DNA of 28,100 nt. Origin: a bacterium (GTDB taxonomy: Bacteria; Pseudomonadota; Gammaproteobacteria; Berkiellales; Berkiellaceae). The notes beneath the pieces are model-generated. The model did not search any database, was not told where the DNA came from, and saw only the letters and a program-made list of their open reading frames with translations. The translations under genes and the position numbers were made by a program. This document shows positions 1 to 5,953 of the stretch, one piece after another (positions within the stretch are counted from its first letter, which is position 1; the number at the start of each line of letters is the position of its first letter). The stretch covers positions 1 to 28,100 of the forward strand of contig RFNU01000188.1 of the NCBI GenBank assembly GCA_009927065.1. Direction: 5' to 3'.

Positions 1-116
1 GTATTTGCCGATTGTTTTGAAAGTGTTCCACGTAGAACATTGTTCATATAGTGCATATATGCTTATTTTATTGTTTACTAAATATAAAAACATTTCAATT
101 CAAAGAGTTGTTTTTT

Positions 117-139
117 TATAGCATTCCAAATTAAAGACG
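117..139 (+). repeat. Left terminal inverted repeat of the IS630 element
   Basis: This end matches the reverse complement of 1075-1097 at most positions, with small gaps. A TA dinucleotide lies at the outer edge. The 13 bases CAAATTAAAGACG inside it recur near 4458-4470. Confidence 0.8.
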
Positions 140-202
140 AAACACACAAAAATAAATTAAAATTGTTAAATAGGCTTAACTCTTTCAATGGAATAGAATA
201 TC

Positions 203-1082
203 CTGTCTAAAGCTATTTCTTATGATCTTCGCTTACGAGCCATAGACCTTATTAATGTTAAAAAAATATCTATAACTCAAGTCGCTCGGACTCTGAATCT
301 TAGTCGCAGTTCTCTTTATCGATGGTTAGATAACCCTTCCTTAAAAGAAAAACCCCGTAAAGGCAAACCTGCTTCTTTCACAAGATCTGCTGAACTTAAA
401 ACTATGCTTCTTAAGAATTCATCGCTCACTGGTATTCAGCTCGCAGAACATTTTAATGTCTCTTCTGATGTTATTTACTATCATTTGAAAAAACTAGGCT
501 TTACCTATAAGAAAAAAAGCTACTCGTACAAAGAGGCTTGCCTTCAAAAAAAAGGATTTTTTAGATAATATAAGTCAACATACTGAATCAACGATTTATT
601 ATCTTGATGAAAGTGGTTTTGATCCTCGCAATGAGCAGACTCGTGGCTGGGGGCTTTCATCTGAACGTCTCGAAGGCTTAAAAACAGGGAAACGCTCTTT
701 AGAAAGAATATCGGTTATAGCTGCCTATCAATACGCTAAATTAATCGCTCCAATGACTTACGAAGGTATGTTAAATAGTGAGCTATTTCTTACTTATTTA
801 AAGAACTGTTTATTTCCAGCATTACCGCAAGGAAGTTGTATGATTATGGACAATGCGGCACCGCATAAGAACACTCAAGTGCTTAAGATAGCAGAGGAAT
901 TTGGGTGCAAGATACTTTATCTCGCACCTTATTCTCCAGATCTTAACCTTATAGAACATTGTTGGGGCTGGATAAAATCAAAATTATATAAATTAATGCA
1001 GCAATCAAATCAATCTTTTAAAGAGCTTATTGCTCAATCGATTGCTTATTACAGCAGAAATTTAAATTATGCTCCATCTTAA
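203..1082 (+). pseudogene. IS630-family transposase, split by a frameshift in an A8 run
   Basis: The first frame (203 to the TAA at 566-568) encodes an N-terminal helix-turn-helix domain starting LSKAISYDLRLRAIDLI, with motifs TQVARTLNLSRSSLYRWL and TGIQLAEHFNVSSDVIYYHL. The second frame continues from the run of eight A at 546-553 to 1082 and holds the DDE domain. Its first aspartate is in YYLDESGFD, its second in MIMDNAAPHKN, and its glutamate in YSPDLNLIEHCWGW, exactly 34 residues after the second aspartate (DD34E), the IS630 spacing. Joining the frames needs one A fewer (+1 shift). The first frame also lacks an ATG: the expected start codon is CTG at 203-205 and an upstream ATG at 188 hits TAG after one codon. 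Either this is a decayed copy, or slippage on A8 plus a weak start gives low expression, as known for several IS families. Confidence 0.85.
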
Positions 1083-1097
1083 TTTGAGATTGCTATA
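1075..1097 (-). repeat. Right terminal inverted repeat of the IS630 element
   Basis: Read on the minus strand it begins TATAGCAATCTCAAATTAAG, the imperfect partner of the left end. It includes the TAA stop of the transposase. Confidence 0.8.
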
Positions 1098-1460
1098 GAC
1101 TCAACTGGTTAGAAGTATAGTTGTGATAAACTATCATTTAGCGGTGCTGGATGAGATGCGAAAGCAGCCACACGAATCCATAATGTTTATTATATTATCA
1201 ATGAGTTGGCGAGACATTATGTTTTCTGATTACGACATTTAGCAATACACAAACTGTTATTTTATCGCAATATTTTGCTGATCAGATATAAATCTTATGA
1301 TAAACATGCTGTGATTTCGACAAAGAAGCAGTTATTTTTTTATCTATTTTCTTTCAACTTTTATTTTCTTTCGTTAGAAATTTACACAGGTCTAGCATTT
1401 ATGATTTTTAGCTTATACTTATCTGGTATTAGGTGTTTTATCAATTTAAGGTGATTATTT
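1098..1460. other. Intergenic stretch without a credible gene
   Basis: Between the IS right end and the next gene I see only a 28-codon frame at 1156-1242 with no good ribosome-binding site, and an inverted repeat CATAATGT (1189-1196) / ACATTATG (1214-1221). A TATACT hexamer at 1414-1419 could be the -10 of the downstream gene, but no convincing -35 lies at the right distance. Confidence 0.5.
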
Positions 1461-2063
1461 ATGTTAAGACAGTTTTTATTAATGAGCACATTTTTTTTTC
1501 CTATCCTGATTGGAGCTTTAGAGTTAGGTTCTTACGGACAAAAATGGGGAGAACTAAAGTACGCAACAATTGCTAATGATCAAAAAATAGAGGCTTTTGA
1601 TAAATGGATTACTGCCGCTAATCCGCAAACTAAAGAAGAACGTTTATGGATCTGTTTTGCAAAATCAACTAAAGCTAGCTTAATTGGTGGAGCGAAAGCA
1701 GCTGGTGAAATATCAGATATGTTGCCGGAGTTAGAGATTCTTATAAAAGATCCAAAAAGCGAGCTTGAGTTTATGGGGTGCGCTCTTGCCGGTTATCTTT
1801 ATGCAAAACTACCTGGCTGGCCTATAGCTGTTGGATCTAAATCTAAAGGAAAAGATTTTTTAAATAAAGCACTGGTCATGAAAGAAAGTCCTAATGTGGC
1901 TTTTTATTTAGCGCATGGCTATTTCGTATTAGGAGATTCCAAATTAGCGATAGATTTTTTAAATAAATCACGCTCAGGCTTTGAAAACGATAAGACTTCT
2001 TATGGCCAAGGCAAATTAAGTGAGCTTAATAAACTAGAGCTGGATATTAAAAAGAATATGTAA
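1461..2063 (+). CDS. Exported hypothetical protein, possibly TPR-like helical repeats
   Basis: This 200-residue protein has an N-terminal signal peptide: a short basic start (MLR), a hydrophobic core to about residue 20, then a polar mature region, so export to the periplasm is likely. The rest reads as alternating amphipathic helices. Segments such as GYLYAKLPGWPIAVGSKSKG (about residues 112-131), followed by KDFLNKALVMKESPNVAFYL and GDSKLAIDFLNKS, resemble paired helices of tetratricopeptide-type or TRAP-transporter TatT-like solute proteins, but I cannot name a family. AAGGTGAT at 1448-1455 is a good ribosome-binding site for this ATG. It stands alone between an insertion sequence and an arsenate reductase, so no operon context helps. 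Gene reality is well supported; function is unknown. Confidence 0.75.
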   Translation: MLRQFLLMSTFFFPILIGALELGSYGQKWGELKYATIANDQKIEAFDKWITAANPQTKEERLWICFAKSTKASLIGGAKAAGEISDMLPELEILIKDPKSELEFMGCALAGYLYAKLPGWPIAVGSKSKGKDFLNKALVMKESPNVAFYLAHGYFVLGDSKLAIDFLNKSRSGFENDKTSYGQGKLSELNKLELDIKKNM

Positions 2064-2339
2064 AAAACCTGAGTCATTCACTGAGCAGCCAGGATCTGTT
2101 GCAATAAATTCGGGTAAAGATAGATGGGAATATGTTGACCACTTTCTTTACCTCGATGATAAGAGCAACTGGATCTGTTTTACATGAGCCGGGAAATGCG
2201 TAAAAAACCTTTCTCTCGCAAGGAATCCTCACTATGTCTAATCTATTTAATATGACTGTAAGAGAAACTTTGCTTAGAACAGGCCAAGGACACAATCGCT
2301 AGAGAAGCAATAGTAAAGAAAATAAAAAGAGGAGCGTTT

Positions 2340-2831
2340 ATGACGTTAACTGTTCTAGTTCTTTGCACGCACAATACTTGTCGTAGCATAATGGCTGAAG
2401 GAATTTTAAATCACTACGGCAAAGATAAAATTCTTGCCTTCAGCGCAGGTAGTTTTCCAGAAGAGAAAGTTAATCCCATGAGCCTTGCCACATTAAAACG
2501 TCATGGCATGAGCGATCAAGGTTATCGCAGCAAGTCGTGGGATGAGTTCGTCTCTAATAATCATTTTCCCCAGTCTATCGATATTTTGATTACTGTCTGT
2601 GACAATGCTGCTGGGGAAGTATGTCCGATATTTCCTGGTAAACCTCTCAAAACGCATTGGGGAGTGCCAGATCCCTCTCGTTTTCAAGGTTTAGCGCCAG
2701 ACGTCGAGGCAGAGTTCGATCGCGTTTTCTTCATATTAGAGCGCCGATTTAAAGCGTTGCTCGACCTGCCCCTAGAGGATCTTGATAGAGACGATCTGCA
2801 GCGCAAATTGAACGAAATAGGGACATTATAA
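2340..2831 (+). CDS. arsC: Arsenate reductase, low-molecular-weight phosphatase type
   Basis: The 163-residue protein has the LMW-phosphatase fold signature near its start: VLCTHNTCRS with catalytic Cys9 and Arg15 of the CX5R loop. It then carries the ArsC-specific segment TVCDNAAGEVCPIFPG with Cys87 and Cys95, one or both probably in the thiol relay, and HWGVPDP with the general-acid Asp111. Members of this family reduce arsenate to arsenite in the cytosol using thioredoxin or glutaredoxin. AGAGGAG directly upstream is a strong ribosome-binding site. No arsR, arsB or acr3 lies in view, so it is an orphan. Two 60-base lines counted by hand (2641-2760) are about half G+C, against about a quarter at 13501-13560, a hint but not proof of recent transfer. 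The preceding 276 bp hold no gene I can defend. Confidence 0.9.
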   Translation: MTLTVLVLCTHNTCRSIMAEGILNHYGKDKILAFSAGSFPEEKVNPMSLATLKRHGMSDQGYRSKSWDEFVSNNHFPQSIDILITVCDNAAGEVCPIFPGKPLKTHWGVPDPSRFQGLAPDVEAEFDRVFFILERRFKALLDLPLEDLDRDDLQRKLNEIGTL

Positions 2832-3528
2832 TGTTTTAACTATTTACCAAAAATGCTAATGACATGACTGACAATCGCTTGATCCGTAGTCAGGGAAAGC
2901 AACATAGCTGGCGCACTCGTTTTTTATTGGAGATATGATTAAGAATCTTTATTCACATCTTGAGATACATTGAGTAAAACGGGTAGTGAGCTGAAAGACA
3001 ATATTTATCTCAGAAATTAAACAGATGGTCTAAAGGATCTCATGAACGATCGTTATGATACAGTAATTATGGTAAAAGAAAAAAGCATGATCAAAGGGAG
3101 CTAGCGAGAGCTTTTTTTATATGGTCCAAATGAGATGTCACAGGTTTTTTTACCCAAAGATTTCTCCTGATCTTGGACCGTTGCATCTTTTCATGGAAAG
3201 CTAAAAAGATTTGAAGGGAAAGAGTCAAATGAAAGATAGGAAGGTACTGCTGAACTGGTTTTAGTTTATTAAGTCACAGAGAGTTAAAACCAAATACAAG
3301 GCCGATTATAAGGGCGTGATAAGGGTATCGATCATGTTTGTGGGAATAGAGTTTATAATCGTAAGTATTGTGTTATGAGTTTTGGGTAAAATTGTAAAAA
3401 GCGGAGAGACAGCGGTATCCACAGAGCTCTGATGATAGATAAAAACACTGTAAAGTTGCCGAACACACTAGTTTTGAATAGTCCTGACGCTAGCACAGAA
3501 AGATGTGAGAGGAGTTAACGTCTAAAAC
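2832..3528. other. Gene-poor 700-bp stretch between arsC and tRNA-Ser
   Basis: Reading all frames gives only fragments shorter than about 25 codons (for example 2864 onwards, MTDNRLIRSQGKQHSWRTRF), none with a family signature. There is a near-palindrome centred on AACGATCGTT (3045-3054) and a hairpin with a T run at 3093-3118. I see no conserved core of RNase P RNA, tmRNA, 4.5S or 6S RNA. The stretch most resembles decayed accessory DNA beside a tRNA. Confidence 0.5.
3093..3118 (+). terminator. Possible rho-independent terminator
   Basis: AAAGGGAGCT (3093-3102) can pair with AGCTTTTTTT (3109-3118) across the loop AGCGAG, using three G-U pairs, and the 3' arm is itself a T run. It lies about 260 bp beyond arsC on the same strand. 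It is weak in G-C pairs, so the call is tentative. Confidence 0.35.
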
Positions 3529-3619
3529 TGGCGGAGAAAGAGGGATTCGAACCCTCGGTACGGAAATACCGTACACACGCTTTCCAGGCGTGCACCTTAA
3601 GCCACTCGGTCATCTCTCC
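3529..3619 (-). tRNA. tRNA-Ser(GGA)
   Basis: Read on the minus strand, the 91-base gene begins GGAGAGATGACCGAGTGGC and ends with encoded CCA. The acceptor stem GGAGAGA pairs with TTTCTCC, and the anticodon stem CACGC/GCGTG encloses the loop CTGGAAA, giving anticodon GGA for serine UCC/UCU codons. A long variable arm (TACGGTA/TACCGTA), the mark of tRNA-Ser, and the GGTTCGAATCC T arm are both present. Its 3' end faces the accessory stretch at 1-3528. Confidence 0.97.
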
Positions 3620-3637
3620 AATATATTCTGCAGCTAA

Positions 3638-3665
3638 TTTATCATGAAACGCACCCTTCCTGCAA
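3638..3665 (-). promoter_or_regulatory. Candidate sigma-70 promoter of tRNA-Ser
   Basis: On the minus strand TTGCAG (3665-3660) and GATAAA (3643-3638) are separated by 16 bases and would start transcription about 15 bases before the tRNA. The hexamers are only moderate matches. Confidence 0.35.
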
Positions 3666-3796
3666 TAACACTTGTCCTTTATCTTAGAGAAAATACAGTA
3701 TATTGTTTATAAGCTTTAGGCAGAAAGGGTAAAAAAGAAGCTTTTTCTTCATTAAATCTGAAAATGATTGTAGATCACGCGCGTTTGTGTAAGATG

Positions 3797-3825
3797 TTCT
3801 CAATTTAGATGAAACGTGCTATATT
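3797..3825 (+). promoter_or_regulatory. Candidate sigma-70 promoter of the small ORF at 3856
   Basis: TTCTCA (3797-3802) and TATATT (3820-3825) are 17 bases apart, with four and five of six consensus positions respectively. The predicted start is about 25 bases before the ATG at 3856. Confidence 0.4.
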
Positions 3826-3855
3826 GCTACTAATAAAGCAAAAAAATTAAAAATC

Positions 3856-3984
3856 ATGAATAATTATATTCAGCTACTTGAAGAGATTGTTGAACAAAAG
3901 TTTGGTGCCGATGTTTTTAAGACATTAGGAATAAATCGAGTTTCTTTTCAAGATCCTTCCTTTATTTCAAATCCAAAGAAATAA
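3856..3984 (+). CDS. Small hypothetical protein, 42 residues
   Basis: An ATG at 3856 opens a 42-codon frame ending TAA at 3982-3984. The product starts MNNYIQLLEEIVEQKFGADV and is acidic and helical at its N-terminus, with a compositionally normal, protein-like sequence. A promoter-like pair lies just upstream, but the leader is A-rich and has no clear Shine-Dalgarno, which lowers certainty. It stops 12 bases from the end of the convergent gene at 3997-4431. I do not recognise a family. It could be a genuine small protein, the remnant of a longer gene, or chance. Confidence 0.4.
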   Translation: MNNYIQLLEEIVEQKFGADVFKTLGINRVSFQDPSFISNPKK

Positions 3985-3996
3985 GACTGATTTTGG

Positions 3997-4431
3997 CTAC
4001 ATTTTCCACCCGAGTACTTTTAATAATTCATCTTCGCATATAAACCTATCGGTTAAGATTTCGACTAATTTAGATACAGCAACGCGTGAAACTGGATTTT
4101 CATGAATAATATTAGTTAGATAAGAATAAGCAATCCCATTTTCAATAAAGTCATGACGTTGTTTGCTACAAAGATGTTCACACAGGGGTGGTAAAATTGC
4201 AAATTGAGAGCAAGTCATGTAATCGGTTGCAACGCAATTTAACTCCAATACTAACTTTTCATCTAGATTTTTTTCTTGCACAATAGCATGTATTTTTTTT
4301 ATTACATGTTCTCTGCTATAAAGATGAAGTTTAATTGTATGCCAAATTTCGTTATTGTTAGTGTCATTCTGGCTTAATAAACTATCTGTTATATTAGCTT
4401 TATTAGAAAAAGCTTCAAGAGTACTTTTCAT
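3997..4431 (-). CDS. Hypothetical protein, 144 residues
   Basis: The product (starting MKSTLEAFSNKANITDSLLS) has no signal peptide or membrane segment and reads as a helical soluble protein. Five of its six cysteines fall at about residues 67-109, including the patch TCSQFAILPPLCEHLCSKQR. I see no recognised catalytic motif. AGGG sits about nine bases before the ATG, and a promoter-like pair lies near 4517-4545. It is monocistronic, flanked by a convergent small ORF and by the DsbB-like gene upstream on the same strand. Codon use looks like that of its neighbours. It may be lineage-specific; an effector or regulatory role would be speculation. Confidence 0.7.
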   Translation of the reverse strand: MKSTLEAFSNKANITDSLLSQNDTNNNEIWHTIKLHLYSREHVIKKIHAIVQEKNLDEKLVLELNCVATDYMTCSQFAILPPLCEHLCSKQRHDFIENGIAYSYLTNIIHENPVSRVAVSKLVEILTDRFICEDELLKVLGWKM

Positions 4432-4450
4432 ATGATTTACCCTGATACTC

Positions 4451-4470
4451 TACACTTCAAATTAAAGACG
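4451..4470 (+). repeat. Sequence resembling the left end of the IS630 element
   Basis: TACACTTCAAATTAAAGACG shares the exact 13-mer CAAATTAAAGACG, plus a TTC one base offset, with the IS left end at 117-139, and begins with TA. No partner end or transposase remnant is visible nearby. It lies in the leader of the gene at 3997-4431. Confidence 0.35.
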
Positions 4471-4516
4471 TATAATTCATTTTTTTCAACCTAACAGGGT
4501 TTTCTTTTTGGAAATA

Positions 4517-4545
4517 GTTATATTTAGTCAATTTAATGTAGTCAT
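4517..4545 (-). promoter_or_regulatory. Candidate sigma-70 promoter of the 144-aa gene
   Basis: On the minus strand ATGACT (4545-4540) and TATAAC (4522-4517) are 17 bases apart, with four and five of six consensus bases. This implies a leader of about 80 bases. Confidence 0.4.
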
Positions 4546-4680
4546 TTTCTTATAATTTTGTAGTAAAAGACTACAGTTAAATTAAGTGATTAAAAAACAA
4601 ATTGTTTTTTTTTGATCGAAAGTAAACTCTTAAAACAAGGGCTAGACATCAGTGCTAACAATATATATGATTGATAAAGT

Positions 4681-4697
4681 CTGACAGGGATCGTCAG
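4681..4697 (-). terminator. Hairpin downstream of the DsbB-like gene
   Basis: On the minus strand CTGAC and GTCAG form a 5-bp stem with a 7-base loop, 12 bases after the stop codon, followed by ACTTTATC. The T tract is poor, so it may be a weak terminator or an mRNA-end structure. Confidence 0.3.
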
Positions 4698-4709
4698 TGC
4701 AAAAGCAAA

Positions 4710-5105
4710 TCATGGATGATTTGCGTTGATCCTTTTTTCTTTGTTAAGATTTTTTTCGAGTAAGGATATGAGAAGTAAAAAACTTAGTCCAAGGAAAGCC
4801 CATGATTTTAAAGGGAATCCGTAATAGGCTGAAGGATCCGCCTGGCACGGATTAAGGTAACCTGTTTCTGTCAAAAAACAAACATTATAAGACAGAGTGG
4901 TAGACACCCAAGCTAGACCAGAACAAAACCACGCTCCAGCAATCATTCCGATGCTGTATTTTTTGTTCGTGTAATAGAGATCGTATCCCAACGACATCAC
5001 TAATAGTAGTTGAGTCAAAGCACACCAAAAACAAGGGGTTAATCCTTTTATTACCCACAAGTAGCCGCTAGTTATTAAATAAATTAACGTGATTATTCTA
5101 CTCAT
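4710..5105 (-). CDS. DsbB/VKOR-superfamily disulfide-bond membrane protein
   Basis: The 131-residue protein has four predicted membrane helices (about 3-20, 29-45, 52-72, 97-113). The redox motif CFWC (Cys25, Cys28) follows helix 1, and a second pair, Cys76 and Cys87, lies in the loop between helices 3 and 4. That order is the one in DsbB, which passes electrons from DsbA to quinone. Yet the segment after the second pair, SAYYGFPLKSWAFLGLSFLL, is reminiscent of VKOR domains, which are circularly permuted relative to DsbB. Classical DsbB is about 170 residues, so this is short and nearer BdbC size. The gene begins 8 bases after dapF and is probably co-transcribed with it. No DsbA partner is in view. 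Superfamily call good; exact subfamily uncertain. Confidence 0.72.
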   Translation of the reverse strand: MSRIITLIYLITSGYLWVIKGLTPCFWCALTQLLLVMSLGYDLYYTNKKYSIGMIAGAWFCSGLAWVSTTLSYNVCFLTETGYLNPCQADPSAYYGFPLKSWAFLGLSFLLLISLLEKNLNKEKRINANHP

Positions 5106-5113
5106 ATAAAAAT

Positions 5114-5908
5114 CTAATTATATTTCAATAAAAATTCGCCAGCAAAAGTTCGGTTTACTGGCCCTGCTAGGCTTATTTTATCATAATTTTTAGTCGCAGT
5201 AACGTAACCAAATTGTGTTTCTATTCGCAAGGAGTTTGTTGATTTAATTTTCGCATTAAATGCAAGGAACGTTGCTAAAGCAGCTGAACCACAACTTGCG
5301 GAGCGACCCACTCCACGCTCAAATGTTTCTAATTCTACCGATGTTTGTAGTTGTTGAGCAAAACTAATATTGAATTTATCTAAAGTGAATCCTGATGACT
5401 TTAGTTCACTGAGAGCCTTGTTCTTCTCATCTTTGTTAAAGTTCCAGCAGATAAGATGTTCATTCCCTATAAGAACATGATCACACGTGGATGTTAATAG
5501 AGAAAAGCTATCAATATATTTAATTTCTGGATTTTCTAAAGAAATTGTTGTTTTAACTACAATTGGAGAAAGGATTTCACAGCTTACTGTTTGATTGCTC
5601 GTTTGAAAGGAGAGCAGCCTTTTTTGGGTTAAAGCATAATCATTCACATAATGAGCTAAGCAGCGGACACCATTGATACATTGTTTAGCTTGCGATCCAT
5701 TACTATTGTAAATTTGATAACTAAAGTCATGCTGTGGATCAATCGGTGGTTCTAGAATAAGTAATTGATCAAACCCTATACCTGTTTTACGGTGGCCAAG
5801 TGCTTTTACTGTGTTATGATCAATAAAAAATGCTTGTGTTAGTCGATCAATGATAACAAAGTCATTCCCTAACGCATGCATTTTTACAAATTTCAATAGT
5901 GTTTGCAT
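5114..5908 (-). CDS. dapF: Diaminopimelate epimerase
   Basis: This cytosolic enzyme converts LL- to meso-diaminopimelate for lysine and peptidoglycan synthesis. The 264-residue protein opens with the family hallmark KMHALGNDFVIID. It carries the two active-site cysteines in QAKQCINGVRC (about residue 77) and ERGVGRSASCGSAALA (about residue 206). The second motif departs from the common ACGTGACA form but keeps the essential Cys-Gly-Ser. The ATG at 5908 has no clear Shine-Dalgarno, and a 10-bp hairpin ends 7 bases before it. A second ATG at residue 10 is too close to the KMH motif to be preferred. It lies 45 bases after rpoD and 8 bases before the DsbB-like gene. Confidence 0.95.
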   Translation of the reverse strand: MQTLLKFVKMHALGNDFVIIDRLTQAFFIDHNTVKALGHRKTGIGFDQLLILEPPIDPQHDFSYQIYNSNGSQAKQCINGVRCLAHYVNDYALTQKRLLSFQTSNQTVSCEILSPIVVKTTISLENPEIKYIDSFSLLTSTCDHVLIGNEHLICWNFNKDEKNKALSELKSSGFTLDKFNISFAQQLQTSVELETFERGVGRSASCGSAALATFLAFNAKIKSTNSLRIETQFGYVTATKNYDKISLAGPVNRTFAGEFLLKYN

Positions 5909-5915
5909 AGTTATA

Positions 5916-5940
5916 AGGCCAATATAATAAATATTGACCT
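5916..5940 (-). promoter_or_regulatory. 10-bp hairpin immediately before the dapF start
   Basis: AGGCCAATAT (5916-5925) and ATATTGACCT (5931-5940) pair along ten positions with one G-U and a 5-base loop. It falls between rpoD and dapF. There is no T tract after it on the minus strand, so it is not a standard terminator, and its position suggests it could limit ribosome access to dapF or stabilise mRNA ends. Confidence 0.5.
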
Positions 5941-5941
5941 C

Positions 5942-5950
5942 ATTATAGCA
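5942..5950 (-). promoter_or_regulatory. Extended -10 element, likely dapF promoter
   Basis: The minus strand reads TGCTATAAT, a perfect TATAAT with the TG extension, overlapping the region just past the rpoD stop. No good -35 is present, which extended -10 promoters tolerate. Initiation would fall inside the hairpin at 5916-5940. Confidence 0.5.
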
Positions 5951-5953
5951 TTG

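Larger units (their letters stand above)
117..1097 (+). mobile_element. IS630-family insertion sequence, about 980 bp
   Basis: A transposase-like reading frame is bracketed by imperfect terminal inverted repeats. The left end begins TATAGCATTCCAAATTAAAG and the right end, read on the minus strand, begins TATAGCAATCTCAAATTAAG. Both outer edges carry TA, as expected for IS630/Tc1-mariner elements, which insert at and duplicate TA; the exact boundary (117 or 119 to 1095 or 1097) cannot be fixed because the repeat itself starts TATA. The right repeat overlaps the transposase stop codon, which shows how compact the element is. The transposase is split by a frameshift, so the copy is either degenerate or relies on slippage. 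Confidence 0.88.

Noticed and set aside
2074..2295. 73-codon minus-strand frame between the exported protein gene and arsC.
   Set aside because: No ribosome-binding site, no recognisable features and odd composition; likely a chance frame. A short plus-strand frame in the same stretch (about 2069-2185) looks protein-like but has no start.
3405..3420. GCGGAGAGACAG resembles the tRNA-Ser 3' end (GCGGAGAAAGAG) and could be an attachment-site repeat.
   Set aside because: Only about ten bases match with interruptions and it is too close to the tRNA; not a credible att site.
3484..3497. The 14-mer CTGACGCTAGCACA occurs here and again at 8187-8200, both intergenic.
   Set aside because: In 28 kb about one or two repeated 14-mers are expected by chance, and the flanks do not extend the match.
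3856..4431. Toxin-antitoxin module made of the small ORF and the 144-aa gene.
   Set aside because: The genes are convergent rather than in one operon and neither shows a toxin or DNA-binding antitoxin motif.
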